From contig NZ_CP015109.1 of NCBI RefSeq assembly GCF_002082015.1, forward strand, positions 210,134-274,133: DNA of 64,000 nt, read 5' to 3'. This stretch comes from Sporosarcina ureae (lineage in GTDB: Bacteria; Bacillota; Bacilli; Bacillales_A; Planococcaceae). Below, one piece after another: positions 63,188 through 64,000 of the stretch; position 1 is the stretch's first letter, and every line of letters begins with the position of its first letter. The notes under the pieces are model-generated. The model searched no databases. It was not told where the DNA came from and saw only the letters and a program-made list of their open reading frames with translations. The translations under genes were made by a program, and so were the position numbers.

Positions 63188-64000
63188 TCACTTCGTATTT
63201 ACTAAAGCCCAACCGGGATCTCGCTCTCCCGCCATTTTCGCTCTAGTCTCCGGCGAAGGAGGTCCTGCAATTCCCCATCTGTCGGATAAATGTGGTACAC
63301 GCTTCCAAACTTGCGCACGCCACGTTTTTTTATCTTCAATCACATCTACATAACATGTGTACTCCATGACAAATCCGCCTGGATCTTGGAAATAACAGAA
63401 GATATTATTGCCTGGTCCGTGTCTTCCCGGCCCCCAGATTTCTTTGTACCCTTTCTTACGGACATTGCTGATGCCACGCATTACTTCATCGACACCTTCC
63501 ACTTCATAGGCGATATGGTTGACCGATGCATGCCCCGCCTGGTTGAATGAAATTTCATGGTGATTTTTATCGCACCGAAGGAACACCATTTGATCTTCAC
63601 TCCAATCTGAAACCATAAAGCCGAGCACTTCAGTGAAAAAATCCGTCGACCGCTGGATATCAGTTGTGTTCAGGACGATATGGTTCAAGTAGAGCGGATT
63701 TGATTCGACTTTTCTTTGCCATGGCTCTGTATGGATATCTACCCAGGTGGATAGTTCAAAGCAACGATTTTCATAGTCTACGAAGCGGAGGCCATAACCG
63801 CCACCCACTTCGTCCAGAAAGCCCGGCTGTTGAATGATCTCAACGCCTTTTTCCTTCAAAAAGATCGCTGCTTTGTCTACCGCTATTTTGTCTACCATTC
63901 CAAATGCAATATGGTGGAGACCTCTTCTTTCACCTCTTTGTAAATGAAGAATATGATGTTCAGGACTTGAACCGCGGAAATATACATGATTGTCATCTTG
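63188..64000 (-). CDS. Two-domain VOC extradiol-dioxygenase-like protein, N-terminus beyond window
   Basis: The frame is open to base 64000, so the protein starts outside; the ATG at 63898 is internal (GLHHIAFGM). About 270 C-terminal residues are visible. Domain 1 ends with VYFRGSSPEHHILHLQRG and LHHIAFG; domain 2 has LNHIVLNTTDIQRSTDFFTE, VNHIAYEVEGVDEV and GGFVMEYTCYVD. The His, His and Glu in these three segments match the metal ligands of type I extradiol dioxygenases (BphC/XylE class). It would open a catechol ring. It heads the visible operon. Confidence 0.88.
   Translation of the reverse strand, partial: QDDNHVYFRGSSPEHHILHLQRGERRGLHHIAFGMVDKIAVDKAAIFLKEKGVEIIQQPGFLDEVGGGYGLRFVDYENRCFELSTWVDIHTEPWQRKVESNPLYLNHIVLNTTDIQRSTDFFTEVLGFMVSDWSEDQMVFLRCDKNHHEISFNQAGHASVNHIAYEVEGVDEVMRGISNVRKKGYKEIWGPGRHGPGNNIFCYFQDPGGFVMEYTCYVDVIEDKKTWRAQVWKRVPHLSDRWGIAGPPSPETRAKMAGERDPGWALVNTK

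Noticed and set aside
1..64000. CRISPR arrays, tRNA or rRNA genes, prophage
   Set aside because: No regularly spaced repeats, cloverleaf sequences, rRNA segments or phage structural genes were found on either strand.

Overview
The window looks like chromosome of an endospore-forming Bacillota of the Bacillaceae/Planococcaceae type, most likely Sporosarcina or a close relative. This is inferred from: low-to-medium G+C; strong AGGAGG-type ribosome sites with frequent GTG/TTG starts; an alpha/beta-type small acid-soluble spore protein with a sigma-G-like promoter; gene groups named after B. subtilis (ypmR-ypmS-msrA-msrB-yozE, thyA-dfrA, ypjP, ypiP, yphP, mtnK/mtnW-mtnX-mtnD); and a urea transporter beside a nickel/peptide-type ABC importer, as expected of ureolytic Sporosarcina. 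No rRNA, tRNA, CRISPR array, prophage or intact insertion sequence was seen.

Layout. 1-13.2 kb is mostly minus-strand housekeeping: an edge-truncated CAP-domain secreted protein, a CobW-type GTPase, a CtpA-type protease, deoD, yozE, msrB/msrA, ypmS/ypmR, DegV, hemolysin III, dfrA/thyA, ypjP, an unlisted 25-aa membrane peptide, ypiP and a bacilliredoxin, then a plus-strand SDR behind a FadR-like operator. 13.2-16 kb holds biotin genes: bioY and bioD-bioA diverge around a BirA-type operator. 16-30 kb holds a 257-bp repeat with terminal inverted repeats, a D,D-carboxypeptidase, YhgE/Pip, a spore protein, glpD, a methionine-salvage operon (mtnK-mtnW-mtnX-mtnD, no mtnB) behind a terminator-bearing leader, a Lon-family protease and an acyltransferase. 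30-44 kb holds Hsp33, an Rrf2-LLM oxidoreductase pair, a five-gene NikABCDE/Opp-type importer with a urea transporter, a methyltransferase, an ABC exporter, and the lipoproteins CueP and YdhK.

44.4-47.3 kb is a graveyard of broken reading frames. I recognise a RadC fragment and a cupin. Beyond it, 47.4-64 kb is a minus-strand catabolic region: MFS carrier, complete SsuABC-type importer, metallo-beta-lactamase-fold lipoprotein, two decayed VOC genes, two SDRs, Rieske ring-hydroxylating dioxygenase alpha and beta subunits, a NadX-like dehydrogenase, an aldehyde dehydrogenase, a thiamine-diphosphate enzyme, and an extradiol-dioxygenase-like VOC protein cut by the window end.

Working model (inference): the importer and MFS carrier bring in an aromatic or arylsulfonate-like acid, perhaps after surface hydrolysis by the lipoprotein. 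The TPP enzyme and aldehyde dehydrogenase trim a side chain, the Rieske enzyme and an SDR make a catechol, and the VOC enzyme cleaves the ring. No ferredoxin/reductase partner or regulator gene lies in the window. The most unusual single observation is that the metallohydrolase lipoprotein carries an N-terminal leader that aligns without gaps to that of the neighbouring importer binding protein.
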